DNA of 64,000 nucleotides from positions 41,352 through 105,351 of IMG/VR virus record IMGVR_UViG_3300036852_000741; one strand, written 5' to 3'. Origin of the DNA: a virus. The notes under the pieces are model-generated. The model worked only from the letters and a program-made list of their open reading frames with translations, searched no databases and was not told where the DNA came from. Made by a program: the position numbers and the translations under genes. Shown here piece by piece: positions 7,916 to 15,387 of this stretch; positions within the stretch are counted from its first letter, which is position 1, and each line of letters opens with the position of its first letter.

Positions 7916-8146
7916 ATGAGGCGCCGCCTCCTGCTGCTGTGGCTGCGCACCGGCTACCGGCCGCTCGCGCGGCTACTCCACCGCTTCGACCTGCACCACA
8001 CCGTTCGCATGGGCCCGCTGGAGGACGGCGTGACCGTCCACCGCTGCGAGTGGTGCGGCGTCAGCAGGACCGAGGTTCCGATGGAGGTCACGATGCGCCG
8101 GATGGCTGCTGCTTCGCGGACGACCGGAGGGACGCCGAATGCCTGA
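7916..8146 (+). CDS. Small basic protein with CxxC motif
   Basis: A 76-residue protein with a hydrophobic/basic N-terminus (RRRLLLLWLRTGYR), a CEWCG pair near residue 43 and a C-terminus AAASRTTGGTP encoded by the junction repeat. I prefer ATG 7916 over the in-frame upstream ATG at 7748, which would overlap the previous gene. Confidence 0.5.
   Translation: MRRRLLLLWLRTGYRPLARLLHRFDLHHTVRMGPLEDGVTVHRCEWCGVSRTEVPMEVTMRRMAAASRTTGGTPNA
8104..8138 (+). repeat. Junction repeat copy 3
   Basis: GGCTGCTGCTTCGCGGACGA plus CCGGAGGGACGCCGA encodes the C-terminus of the upstream gene and provides the GGAGGGA ribosome site of the downstream one. It is the most complete copy. Confidence 0.65.
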
Positions 8147-8342
8147 CTGGCAGCAGAACGAGTACGGCAACTGGGTTCCTGCCGAGCCGCTGGAAGGCAC
8201 GTTCGGGCTGCGATGGGAGTTCGCGTGGCAGCATCGCCGCTCGCTGGGCCAAAACATCGTTCGTGCCGTCGTGGGCGGCTGGCGCGACACGCGCACCGTC
8301 GATCGGCTGGCTGCTACGTCGCGGACGGAGAGCCAGCGATGA
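8139..8342 (+). CDS. Hypothetical protein
   Basis: A 67-residue, Trp-rich protein (DWQQNEYGNWVPAEPLEG), ending AATSRTESQR from the next junction repeat. It overlaps the upstream gene by 8 nt. Function is unknown. Confidence 0.5.
   Translation: MPDWQQNEYGNWVPAEPLEGTFGLRWEFAWQHRRSLGQNIVRAVVGGWRDTRTVDRLAATSRTESQR
8309..8338 (+). repeat. Junction repeat copy 4
   Basis: GGCTGCTACGTCGCGGACGG plus AGAGCCAGCG precedes ATG 8339. It is close to copy 2 and copy 8. Confidence 0.6.
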
Positions 8343-8572
8343 CCCAGCGGGATCGGCGGCAATTGTCACAAACGGCGCTCGCGGAGACTCCACTAGATAT
8401 GAGCCAACCCCGCAAGACCGCAGACGACCTGCTCCGCGAGTGGATGCAGGAGAACGACGACGCCAAGCGCGCAGTCCTCCGCAGGCAGTACTTCGACGCC
8501 AGAGCCATCGAGCTTCGTCGCCCGGCGAAACGACGGGCCGCCCCTAAGCGGACGACCGGAGAGACGCCATGA
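8339..8572 (+). CDS. Hypothetical helical protein
   Basis: A 77-residue, highly charged protein rich in Arg/Lys/Asp, probably all helical (TADDLLREWMQENDDAKRAV). It ends PKRTTGETP, encoded by the junction repeat. ATG 8339 overlaps the previous stop (ATGA). Confidence 0.5.
   Translation: MTQRDRRQLSQTALAETPLDMSQPRKTADDLLREWMQENDDAKRAVLRRQYFDARAIELRRPAKRRAAPKRTTGETP
8544..8568 (+). repeat. Junction repeat copy 5
   Basis: AAGCGGACGACCGGAGAG followed by ACGCC leads into ATG 8569. The TCG of other copies is replaced by TAA here. Confidence 0.6.
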
Positions 8573-8835
8573 GCGAGTGCGATTGCCCGCACATGCCCGG
8601 ACGCCCCCCGGCGTACCACGCGATCGACTGCCCGCTCGCGCCTCCTGGGGACCAGAAGGTCATCTTCGAGGAACACGCCATCGAGGCGATCGGATGGCTC
8701 AGCGCCGAACTGGCGGGTCGCGCCGACGCCTGGAACGGCAACGCGCCCGACTGGTTCCCTGAGCCGCCCGAGTTCCTCGACCTGTGGCGTCAGGCGTTGG
8801 CTTCTACTAAGCGGACGACCGAGGGGACGCCGTGA
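8569..8835 (+). CDS. Small Cys/His protein
   Basis: An 88-residue protein with an N-terminal CDCPHMPG...H...CPLAP cluster of possible zinc ligands, then an acidic, Trp-rich region. It ends STKRTTEGTP from the junction repeat. The N-terminus resembles tiny phage zinc-binding proteins, but the family is not recognised. Confidence 0.5.
   Translation: MSECDCPHMPGRPPAYHAIDCPLAPPGDQKVIFEEHAIEAIGWLSAELAGRADAWNGNAPDWFPEPPEFLDLWRQALASTKRTTEGTP
8805..8831 (+). repeat. Junction repeat copy 6
   Basis: ACTAAGCGGACGACCGAGGG plus GACGCC precedes GTG 8832. Confidence 0.6.
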
Positions 8836-8990
8836 GCTACCCGTTGCTCTGTCAACGCTGCGGTCGCCCGGCCGGTCTGACAAGCGAGCCCAAGCAGCCC
8901 GATCCCGAACGGGTGGTCGTACGGTGCTGGGACTGCCATCGCCGTGGGCGCATCTCGCTGGCTGTCCCTAAGCGGACGGAGAAATCGTGA
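8832..8990 (+). CDS. 52-residue zinc-ribbon protein
   Basis: Two Cys pairs (CQRCG and CWDCH) separated by about 25 residues form a clear treble-clef or ribbon layout. The C-terminus PKRTEKS is encoded by the junction repeat. It starts with GTG and overlaps the preceding stop by 4 nt. Confidence 0.55.
   Translation: MSYPLLCQRCGRPAGLTSEPKQPDPERVVVRCWDCHRRGRISLAVPKRTEKS
8961..8986 (+). repeat. Junction repeat copy 7
   Basis: GCTGTCCCTAAGCGGACGG plus AGAAATC precedes GTG 8987. This is a short form lacking the GACCGGAGG part. Confidence 0.5.
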
Positions 8991-9121
8991 GCGCGGTCTA
9001 CTGGTTCATCCGGTATCTGCTGGCGCTCTGCTTCCGCCGCCCCGACGCCGTTGCGATCTATCGGTCGATGGCTGCTACTTCGCGGACGATCCAGCAGCCA
9101 GCGGAGGGCGAGGGCCCATGA
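8987..9121 (+). CDS. 44-residue hypothetical protein
   Basis: A hydrophobic N-terminus (YWFIRYLLALCF) followed by a tail AATSRTIQQP from the junction repeat. Support comes mainly from its position in the overlap chain. Confidence 0.4.
   Translation: MSAVYWFIRYLLALCFRRPDAVAIYRSMAATSRTIQQPAEGEGP
9069..9117 (+). repeat. Junction repeat copy 8
   Basis: TGGCTGCTACTTCGCGGACG followed by an extended purine-rich stretch (GCGGAGGGCGAGGG) before ATG 9118. It is longer than other copies. Confidence 0.55.
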
Positions 9122-9429
9122 CGGAGCCGCGCAATGAGCCGCCAGCTTCCGCTCCGCGGGAAACTCAGAAGCTGGCCGATCCGGACGTGGCCTTCATCCT
9201 TGAGCGACTCAGGCAATCGGGCAGGGAGAAGGACGAGCCGGTGCTGGCGCTTGCGGCGGCGCTCGTCGTGGCCGAGGCCGAGGTCGAGCGGCTGCGCGAG
9301 GCGCTGCGCCGGATCGCCGAGGAGCCGTGCCCGCATCCCGGACCAACCGTCCCGATGTGCCCCTACTGCGCTGAGGATGCGCGCGAGGCACTGGCGCTCG
9401 GTATGCGGACGACCGGAGGGCCGACGTGA
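9118..9429 (+). CDS. Coiled-coil protein with CxxC end
   Basis: A 103-residue protein with a heptad-like helix (ALVVAEAEVERLREALRRI), then CPHPGP...CPYC, a likely zinc knuckle, and a C-terminus MRTTGGPT from the junction repeat. It overlaps by 4 nt the large zincin gene that follows, so it may be co-expressed with it. Confidence 0.55.
   Translation: MTEPRNEPPASAPRETQKLADPDVAFILERLRQSGREKDEPVLALAAALVVAEAEVERLREALRRIAEEPCPHPGPTVPMCPYCAEDAREALALGMRTTGGPT
9404..9425 (+). repeat. Junction repeat copy 9
   Basis: ATGCGGACGACCGGAGGG followed by CCGAC leads into GTG 9426, the large cargo-like gene. The array therefore ends at a virion-type protein. Confidence 0.6.
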
Positions 9430-11381
9430 CGTTCGTGTTGTGGATCAGCGAGGACGATGGCATCGACCTTGGGCCAACGCCGGAACTGCTCGCCGCCTTC
9501 CGTGAGATGGCGCAGGCGGCCGACGGCGACGAGTACGGGCAACTCTGGTACGTCCCGCAGACCGCCGACGAGACGATGCCGGCTGACTACATCGCGGCGG
9601 CGTCCGCCCAGGCGGCGGACCTGCTGGTGGCGGCCGGCGACAGGCTGGGCGGGCACGCGCGCTGGGTCCTGGAGCGCCTGGCGGCGGCGGGTGCCCTGGA
9701 GGAGGCGTTCAGCCCGGACCAGCCGCGCTACCCGAAGGGCCACCCGAAGGCCGGGCAGTGGCGTCCGAAGATCGCCGCCGGCCGGGGCCGGATCGCCCCC
9801 GGGCATCTGAAGAACGACCTGTTCTACCTGCGCTACTCGATCAAGGCCGCCCAGGAGGCGCCGCAGGCGCAGGGCGCGGTGGTGGGCACCCGTCGCCTGG
9901 CGGAAATCGGCCACGAGGTCGAGAAGATCGCGCTGCGCTACTCGACGCGCCGCGACTACGAGAAGCGTCTGGCGGACATCCGCGCGGAGCGCAGGCGCAT
10001 CTCTGATGCGCACTGGGAGCGTTGGGAGGGGTGGGCCCATACCGCCACCGGGGAGGAGTGGAAGGCCGCCTCGATGGACGAGGAGCGCTTTCTGTCCGCG
10101 CGCGACAAGGAGCGCCTGGCGGAGATAGTGACCGAGGAACTGAAGCTCGCGCGCGACCGCGATCGCGCCGACAAGGACGCGATCCTGGGGGTGCTCGCCG
10201 AGATGCGCAAAATGGGCGGCAAGGTGCGCCAGGGGTCAGTGAACATCGACCCGGAGGACCCCGACGGCTACTTCTTCATCGCGCTCAAGAGCGGCGAGCA
10301 GCGGGAGGTCACCCACGAGACGACGATTCAGGCGATAGAGGAGTCGCGCACCAAGGTGCAGGCCGCCTACCGCAACGTGGCCAAGCTGTTGCCGGCGGAC
10401 TGGCTGGCGGATACGTCGGCAAAGGGCGAGGTGCACACGCTGTTGTCCACCAAGCGGGCGTGGCATCGCCGGGAGACGCCGAGCGTGCTGCGCGACCCGT
10501 GGGAGGCGGCCCGCCACAAGTTCACCGAGCTACAGAGCGAGGGCCACAAGTTCCTGGGCCTGCACAAGCAGTACCCGTTCGCGCTGTTCGCCGACAGGGA
10601 CACCGGCGAGGTCTTCGCGCTGCGCCAGGACGGCACTGTGGTCACCGAGGCGTGGGATCGCGTCAGGCTCGTGAGCTTCCCGATGGCCGGCGAGGGCACC
10701 CTGGAGGACATCTTGGTGCCGGCGCACAGTCTGCCGGCCGCCCCGCTCAAGCCGGGCGCGAAGGACTACTACGCCGAGATGCGCGCGGAGGCTCTGCGGC
10801 TGATGCGCGAGGAGGGCTACGCCTGGGTGGGGATGCGCGGCAAGTGGGGAACGCTGCGCTCGCCGCAGGGCGAGGAGGTGAGCCTGGACTGGGCGGGCAA
10901 GCCGCTGACCTCGCAGGTGGGCGCGGGCGGCACCAAGGCCGCCCTGCCGCCGCTGCTGCCCGGTGTGATCCCCGACCCACCGCCACCGAAGGTCGAGGAC
11001 TCCACCATCCGGGTGGACCCTCGGGACGAGCACAAGGTCCTCCACGAGCTAGCCCACCGTATGGAGGTCGTGGTGGGCGAGGAGAACCAGGCCGGCTACC
11101 GTCCGCTGCACTATGCCGCCCTGCTGTTCTTGCAGCAGCGCACCCAGGGTGAGAGCCTGGTGAAACTCATCGACCTGTACCCCGGCTACGCCTACGAGGA
11201 CGACGAGGTGACCCGCCCGGACAAGTTTGTGGACGCCTACGTTGGCAAGGACTATGGCGGCCGGGCCACCGAGGTCATCACAATGGGCCTCGAAATGCTG
11301 TTCTATCCGCGCTACAAGCGTGATCTGGCCGACGACCCGGAGATGAAGCGATGGGTGCTGGGACTGCTGGCAGCGGCGTGA
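9426..11381 (+). CDS. Large phage protein with zincin metallopeptidase domain, candidate virion cargo
   Basis: The protein has 651 residues. It contains the tag-like sequence RYPKGHPKAGQW at 101-112, then a long charged helical region (about 150-260), beta-rich segments (about 280-460) and a C-terminal HExxH motif HELAH at 540-544, followed by a helix with GGRATEVITMGLEMLF that could supply the third zinc ligand (Glu). This resembles metallopeptidase domains attached to MuF-type head proteins. The gene is preceded by a chain of small overlapping genes and starts with GTG. The substrate is unknown; self-processing of packaged proteins or a host target are both possible. Confidence 0.6.
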   Translation: MTFVLWISEDDGIDLGPTPELLAAFREMAQAADGDEYGQLWYVPQTADETMPADYIAAASAQAADLLVAAGDRLGGHARWVLERLAAAGALEEAFSPDQPRYPKGHPKAGQWRPKIAAGRGRIAPGHLKNDLFYLRYSIKAAQEAPQAQGAVVGTRRLAEIGHEVEKIALRYSTRRDYEKRLADIRAERRRISDAHWERWEGWAHTATGEEWKAASMDEERFLSARDKERLAEIVTEELKLARDRDRADKDAILGVLAEMRKMGGKVRQGSVNIDPEDPDGYFFIALKSGEQREVTHETTIQAIEESRTKVQAAYRNVAKLLPADWLADTSAKGEVHTLLSTKRAWHRRETPSVLRDPWEAARHKFTELQSEGHKFLGLHKQYPFALFADRDTGEVFALRQDGTVVTEAWDRVRLVSFPMAGEGTLEDILVPAHSLPAAPLKPGAKDYYAEMRAEALRLMREEGYAWVGMRGKWGTLRSPQGEEVSLDWAGKPLTSQVGAGGTKAALPPLLPGVIPDPPPPKVEDSTIRVDPRDEHKVLHELAHRMEVVVGEENQAGYRPLHYAALLFLQQRTQGESLVKLIDLYPGYAYEDDEVTRPDKFVDAYVGKDYGGRATEVITMGLEMLFYPRYKRDLADDPEMKRWVLGLLAAA

Positions 11382-11650
11382 CCTTCCACTGGCGGGGAGC
11401 CCTGGACGGCCGTCCCGTCGAGGGCGAGGTGGACGAGGGCATGATTCTCGGGCCGCCGGTGGTCACGATCTGGGTGGAGGCGCTGGTGGACGGCAAGGCG
11501 CACGTGGGCGAGGGCCCGTGGTCAGGCCGGGCGACGCTGGACGACGAGGTGCTGGCTCGGGCGACGATCGCCGCCGTGCTCGACACGGGGAGCGCCAGCT
11601 TCGATCCGCCCGCGCCGGTGGACGATGTTCCCGTCGATGCCGTGGCGTGA
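11378..11650 (+). CDS. Hypothetical beta-rich protein
   Basis: A 90-residue acidic protein with alternating hydrophobic strands (VTFHWRGALDGRPVEGEVDEG). GTG 11378 overlaps the zincin stop (GTGA) and is preferred over ATG 11351. The family is unknown. Confidence 0.5.
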   Translation: MTFHWRGALDGRPVEGEVDEGMILGPPVVTIWVEALVDGKAHVGEGPWSGRATLDDEVLARATIAAVLDTGSASFDPPAPVDDVPVDAVA

Positions 11651-11653
11651 GAC

Positions 11654-11872
11654 GTGGCCGAGCCATGCACGGTGCTCCTAGACGGCTCGCCTATGACATG
11701 GGCGGCGGCCCTGAGCCTCGTGCGCGCCGGCCACGCCGCTCGCGACCATCCGCCGCTGGAGTTCGACTCGGCCAGCGACCTGCCTTGCCCGCTTGCTCGG
11801 ACGCTGTTCGTCTGGGGCGAGAAGCGCGCCCCCGGTCGCGTGACTATCAAGATGGGAGACACCTGGCGATGA
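11654..11872 (+). CDS. Hypothetical protein
   Basis: A 72-residue protein with no motif beyond one hydrophobic helix (MTWAAALSLVRAGHAA). GTG start. Function is unknown. Confidence 0.45.
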   Translation: MAEPCTVLLDGSPMTWAAALSLVRAGHAARDHPPLEFDSASDLPCPLARTLFVWGEKRAPGRVTIKMGDTWR

Positions 11873-12075
11873 TCGAACATGGCGGCGGCGGGTGGACGGC
11901 GAGGCATCTGCTGGCCGACTACAAGGCGGCGCTTGTGGCCGCGCGCGAGCGTGCCGACCTCTACGAGCGCACGCTGCGCGGTATCGCCCAGCGCGGCGAG
12001 TGGGCGACTGCGCGGGCCGCTCGCCGGGCACTGAAGAAGGCAGAAGCAGCACTGGAGAAGGCAGAGGCAGCATGA
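11869..12075 (+). CDS. Short coiled-coil protein
   Basis: Sixty-eight residues, almost entirely helical and Ala/Arg/Glu-rich, ending in a lysine/alanine repeat (KKAEAALEKAEAA). ATG 11869 overlaps the previous stop. It may be an oligomerising scaffold peptide; function is unknown. Confidence 0.5.
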   Translation: MIEHGGGGWTARHLLADYKAALVAARERADLYERTLRGIAQRGEWATARAARRALKKAEAALEKAEAA

Positions 12076-12251
12076 CGACGATCGCCCCACCGCGTCGGTG
12101 TGACCCCGAGGCCGAGCACGGCGAGGGGCACGACCTGTTCGTGGGCGCCTGCGAGGAGGGTCCGTACGCGCAGACGCTGTGGATGAAGTGCCGCGACTGC
12201 GGCTACTGGTGGGAGCGCCGGCTCGACTTTGGCTACGAGGGCGTCACCTAG
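12072..12251 (+). CDS. 59-residue zinc-binding protein
   Basis: Ligand candidates are C10, H16/H20, C27 and CRDC near residue 40, followed by YWWERR. It is a typical small phage zinc-ribbon layout. Its TAG stop forms the first bases of the first operator-promoter element. Confidence 0.5.
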   Translation: MTTIAPPRRCDPEAEHGEGHDLFVGACEEGPYAQTLWMKCRDCGYWWERRLDFGYEGVT

Positions 12252-12271
12252 CTCACGTCGCGTGCTAGGCT
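12249..12271 (+). promoter_or_regulatory. Operator-promoter element 1
   Basis: AGCTCACGTCGCGTGCT followed by -10 box TAGGCT (12266-12271). A hairpin follows, with GAGACC pairing to GGTCTC and flanking GCGCG arms, before the ribosome site CGACCAAGGGAG (12301-12312). Confidence 0.65.
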
Positions 12272-12316
12272 CCGCGCGATCGAGACCGTTGGGTCTCGCG
12301 CGACCAAGGGAGCGCC

Positions 12317-12484
12317 ATGACGGAGAAGCCGGAGAGGCCGAAGTCCACACCGGGCAGGCCGATCATCAAGGACGGGCCGCGCCACGGGCAGCCACGCACC
12401 CGCGTGCAGGGCGGCGGGTACGGCAAGCCGCCGCACCTGCGCCGCACGCGGAGCGACAAGGGCGTCCCGCGCAAGCCGAAGTGA
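12317..12484 (+). CDS. 55-residue strongly basic protein
   Basis: The protein is rich in Lys, Arg, Pro and Gly with no hydrophobic core (TPGRPIIKDGPRHGQPRTR), so it is probably disordered and nucleic-acid-binding. It has the first start after operator-promoter 1, with a good ribosome site. Function is unknown. Confidence 0.55.
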   Translation: MTEKPERPKSTPGRPIIKDGPRHGQPRTRVQGGGYGKPPHLRRTRSDKGVPRKPK

Positions 12485-12491
12485 CGGCCGA

Positions 12492-13013
12492 GTGAGGCGC
12501 AACGCCAGGCAGAAGGCGCGTCTCAGGGCACTGCGCGAGGTGTACGAGCGGCTGCCCAGGCTGGACTGCAAGGGCTTGTGCGGGCACTCCTGCGGGCCGA
12601 TCGGGATGTCGCCAGCCGAGTACGAGCGCTTCTGCGACCGGTTGGGTCGCGAGCCCAGGGAGCGGGTGACCTACAAGAACGATGGCGCGACGATGCTCAC
12701 GGCGACCTGGTGCCCGGCCTTGACGGCGGTGGGCCGCTGCCGCATCTACTCCGACCGGCCGATGGTTTGTCGCCTCTGGGGCGTGGTCGAGTCGATGCCC
12801 TGCCCGTACGGCTGCCTGCCCGAGGGCGGCTTGCTCAGCGACGTGGATGGGATGGCGCTGCTGGGCGACGCGATGGTGGCGGGCGGGGCGGTCTTGGTGG
12901 ACGGCGAGACCTTCCGGCAGCGGGTCGCCGAGGACCCGTCGCTGCTGGAGTTGGGGCGGCGCTGGACTCGGGATGGCATGGCGGCCGAGGAGCGCCGCGC
13001 CGGCTTACGCTAG
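12492..13013 (+). CDS. YkgJ-family Cys-cluster protein
   Basis: YkgJ-type proteins are predicted to chelate zinc or iron-sulfur clusters. The 173 residues show the family's spaced cysteines: CKGLCGHSCG near residue 27, CPAL...GRCRIY...RPMVCRLWG around 75-97, and CPYGC shortly after. The biochemical role of the family is not established. Phage copies exist, sometimes near metal-dependent enzymes. GTG start, second gene of the first operator-driven operon. Confidence 0.7.
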   Translation: MRRNARQKARLRALREVYERLPRLDCKGLCGHSCGPIGMSPAEYERFCDRLGREPRERVTYKNDGATMLTATWCPALTAVGRCRIYSDRPMVCRLWGVVESMPCPYGCLPEGGLLSDVDGMALLGDAMVAGGAVLVDGETFRQRVAEDPSLLELGRRWTRDGMAAEERRAGLR

Positions 13014-13033
13014 CTCATGATGTGTGCTACCAT
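13011..13033 (+). promoter_or_regulatory. Operator-promoter element 2
   Basis: AGCTCATGATGTGTGCT with -10 TACCAT (13028-13033). CGGGTGC at 13035-13041 pairs with GCACCCG at 13054-13060, and ACCGAGGAG follows as ribosome site for ATG 13075. The element overlaps the YkgJ-like stop codon. Confidence 0.65.
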
Positions 13034-13074
13034 TCGGGTGCCCTCATGGGGGCGCACCCGACCGAGGAGCGCGG

Positions 13075-13371
13075 ATGACCGACCTGACGACGATGCCGGA
13101 TCGCCACATCGTGGACGCGATGATCTACGCGGAGCGCCGGCTGGCCGAGCATCTGGAGATGGACTGCATGGGCGGCGGCGAGTACGACTGCCCACGGTGC
13201 TCAGCCGACCGGGACTTCATGCGGGCCGCCAACGCCGAGATGAAGCGCCGGGAGGAGGCGGGCATCCTCATCGAGGACCCAGACGAGCCGTCGTTCGAGG
13301 AGCGCCATGCGCCGTGGGGCCCGGAGTGGCAGCTTGAGCAGCGCGAGCGGGAGGGGTGGCACAGCCTATGA
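13075..13371 (+). CDS. Hypothetical helical protein with Cys pair
   Basis: Ninety-eight residues, charged and helical, with CMGGGEYDCPRC in the middle as a likely zinc site. It is first in the operon behind operator-promoter 2. ATG 13075 fits the ribosome site. Function is unknown. Confidence 0.55.
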   Translation: MTDLTTMPDRHIVDAMIYAERRLAEHLEMDCMGGGEYDCPRCSADRDFMRAANAEMKRREEAGILIEDPDEPSFEERHAPWGPEWQLEQREREGWHSL

Positions 13372-13574
13372 GCTTCAAGCCCGAGGTGATCGCCGACGCC
13401 AGCGGCAAGTGGGCCGGCAACGCGCTGCGCTTCGCCACCCGCGGGGAGGCGGAGGCATACGTGGCCGACCTGGCGAGGCGCTGGACGCTTGTGCGCGAGA
13501 CGCGGGTGGTGGAGTCCGAGGACGCGGTGAACTACCGGATCGTGGCTGGCATGATGGAGCGGGTCGAGCTATGA
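13368..13574 (+). CDS. Hypothetical protein
   Basis: A 68-residue alpha/beta protein (GNALRFATRGEAEAYVADLARRWTL), similar in style to small phage proteins with one helix packed on strands. It overlaps its neighbours by 4 nt on both sides. Confidence 0.55.
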   Translation: MSFKPEVIADASGKWAGNALRFATRGEAEAYVADLARRWTLVRETRVVESEDAVNYRIVAGMMERVEL

Positions 13575-13903
13575 GCCGGATCAGGGTCAAGCTCGACGGT
13601 GGGCGGGAGGTTGTGATGGGCTGGGATCAGCCGATGCGCACCTACTACGCGCAGTTGTGGGACTCCGCGTTTGACCCGGACTTCGATCTTGGCGCGCCCG
13701 CCAAGGCGGCTGGCTACCACGAGGCGGAGAAGATCGCGCCACTGGCGGGCGAGTACGGGCCTTACCCGATCACGACGATCGCGGCTCTTGAGGAGCAACT
13801 CGCATCGTGGGGCGTGGCCCAGGCGCTGACGAGCCGTCGGGCCGACGAACTGGTGAGAGGCAGAGAACTGGCACAAAAGGAGTCTGAGCGATGGGTGCGC
13901 TGA
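13571..13903 (+). CDS. Hypothetical protein
   Basis: A 110-residue protein. An N-terminal strand pair (SRIRVKLDGGREVVMGW) precedes a mixed region; the C-terminal 40 residues are helical and charged. The GWDQPMRTYYAQLWD segment suggests a compact fold seen in small actinophage proteins. No function is assigned. Confidence 0.5.
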   Translation: MSRIRVKLDGGREVVMGWDQPMRTYYAQLWDSAFDPDFDLGAPAKAAGYHEAEKIAPLAGEYGPYPITTIAALEEQLASWGVAQALTSRRADELVRGRELAQKESERWVR

Positions 13904-14175
13904 ACGCGATGGGCTGGGTGCTGTGCGTGAGCGCGGCCGAAGGTCCCGACGAGGTGTGGGACCTGCTCAACGAGTTCGGTGAACGGACGGGTACCGACGG
14001 CCCGACGGTGCACGCGATGGCGCGCGACAGCGGCCAGCCGCGCTACTGCGTGCACCCCGACTCGACGCCCGAGGTGGAGTTCCGCCATGACGACCTGCGC
14101 GAGGCGCTGCTGCTGGGCGCCGTGTGGAAGGCCGAGCGGATGGATGCGGCCGAGATGTGGCGGCGAGATGGGTGA
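13891..14175 (+). CDS. Hypothetical protein
   Basis: A 94-residue acidic protein. AAAAGGAGT upstream is a strong ribosome site for ATG 13891. The mix of Trp, His and acidic residues gives no recognisable motif. Confidence 0.55.
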   Translation: MGALNAMGWVLCVSAAEGPDEVWDLLNEFGERTGTDGPTVHAMARDSGQPRYCVHPDSTPEVEFRHDDLREALLLGAVWKAERMDAAEMWRRDG

Positions 14176-14362
14176 CCTTGCGGTGGGTCGGCGGGTAGGC
14201 ACGGTGCACGGGCCGGGCACGGTGGAGGGGGTCGAGCCCGACGCGGTGCTCGTGGCGCTCGATGATGGCGTGCCGGCGTGGTTTGTGCCTAACCTGGTGC
14301 ACCCGATCGAGGAGACGGTGTGGCATCGGCGTGACGACGATCAGCCGGTGTACCGGCCGTGA
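14168..14362 (+). CDS. KOW/SH3-like small protein
   Basis: Sixty-four residues reading as a beta barrel: VGRRVGTVHGPGTVEGVEPD, then VLVALDDG and VPAWFVPNLVHP. This resembles small SH3-like proteins that bind RNA or ribosomes. The resemblance is weak. Confidence 0.45.
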   Translation: MGDLAVGRRVGTVHGPGTVEGVEPDAVLVALDDGVPAWFVPNLVHPIEETVWHRRDDDQPVYRP

Positions 14363-14643
14363 GTGGGGAGGCGGCCCACCTAGTGGGGATGGGCCTGGGG
14401 CTCGGCTTTGCGGTGGCGTACGCAGCGTGGAGACTGCCGAGACGGAGACGTATGGCCCCTGGCGCCAGCCGGGAAGGCTGGAGGCCGGCATTTCGTTCGT
14501 GGCAGCGGATCGCCTTCTCGATCCTCTACGCGTGGGCGATCTACGGCATGTGGGTGACGGACGCCCAGTTCGCTCGCGTCACCGCGACGGGATTTTTTGT
14601 TGCCCTGGGGCTGCTTACTTGGCGCTTGCGGGTGCGCTCGTGA
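14359..14643 (+). CDS. Small membrane protein
   Basis: Ninety-four residues with three hydrophobic stretches (about 5-25, 50-65 and 72-88) and a basic loop (RLPRRRR) after the first. GTG start. Function is unknown. Confidence 0.45.
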   Translation: MSGEAAHLVGMGLGLGFAVAYAAWRLPRRRRMAPGASREGWRPAFRSWQRIAFSILYAWAIYGMWVTDAQFARVTATGFFVALGLLTWRLRVRS

Positions 14644-14858
14644 CGCGGGAAAAGCAGGGGACAGTCTCGTGGCTCTGCCCAGCCTGCGGGGCCATGATGT
14701 ACGAGGCTCGGCTCCTGAAGGGCTACCCGAAGACCGGGCCGGAGAGCGAGCGCCTGACGTGCGCGCTACATGGGCCTCGCGGCCGGTTCCACCACATTGC
14801 CACCGACCGGCGGGCTGCCGTATCGCGGACAAGGGGGGCGCTGGATGGCCCGTCGTGA
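14640..14858 (+). CDS. Small zinc-ribbon protein
   Basis: Seventy-two residues with CPACG and a later CALHG as ligand pairs. Its C-terminus (AAVSRTRG) is encoded by a tenth, isolated copy of the junction repeat. Confidence 0.5.
   Translation: MTREKQGTVSWLCPACGAMMYEARLLKGYPKTGPESERLTCALHGPRGRFHHIATDRRAAVSRTRGALDGPS
14812..14844 (+). repeat. Junction repeat copy 10, outlying
   Basis: GCTGCCGTATCGCGGACAAG plus GGGGGGCGCTGG precedes ATG 14845. It lies 5.4 kb from the main array, showing that the element is not confined to one cluster. Confidence 0.45.
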
Positions 14859-15132
14859 CGATCGTCCCCGCGTCCGCTTTCGCGGGGGCGGACTCGACGG
14901 CGCGATCGCTCCTGCTGGCGAGGTCGAGCCCAAGGTGGACTACCGGGCGTGGCGCCTGGCGCCATGCGCGAGCACGACCGGGCCCCAATACGACCTGTAC
15001 CGCTGGGAGCCAGGCGGCGGCACGATGGCCTACGTGGGTACCGTGTTCGACCTGGATGGGCCGGCGCTGGCGCGCGTGCCCGAGCGCCCGCTGCCGAAGA
15101 TCGACCCGCCGAAGCGGTGGAATTGGAGGTAA
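14845..15132 (+). CDS. Hypothetical protein
   Basis: A 95-residue protein with an Arg-rich start and strands in the middle (YDLYRWEPGGGTMAYVGTVFD). ATG 14845 is preferred over ATG 14770 because of the purine-rich junction repeat upstream. Function is unknown. Confidence 0.5.
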   Translation: MARRDDRPRVRFRGGGLDGAIAPAGEVEPKVDYRAWRLAPCASTTGPQYDLYRWEPGGGTMAYVGTVFDLDGPALARVPERPLPKIDPPKRWNWR

Positions 15133-15135
15133 CAC

Positions 15136-15369
15136 ATGGGCGTCCGCATCCTGCATGACCCCAGCGAAGGCAAGGCCGCGCTCTACGACTCCGTGAGCGG
15201 GCACGCCTTCGGGCCGGTGATAGGTGACCTGGAGCTATTCGCGAGCGCCCAGGACGCCGCCCTGGCGTTCCTGGACCATCTCAACGTGGACGCTCGCACC
15301 CTTGCACCTTCCATCCTGGAGGTGCGCCTGGAGGCGTTCCGTCAAGCGCTGGAGAAGGCCACCGAGTGA
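15136..15369 (+). CDS. Hypothetical protein
   Basis: A 77-residue protein with two strands (VRILHDPSEGKAALYDS) and two helices. The ribosome site GGAGGT lies 8 nt before ATG 15136. It recalls the fold of small regulators, but the family is not recognised. Confidence 0.55.
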   Translation: MGVRILHDPSEGKAALYDSVSGHAFGPVIGDLELFASAQDAALAFLDHLNVDARTLAPSILEVRLEAFRQALEKATE

Positions 15370-15387
15370 GTCGTCCCCAGCCTGGGT

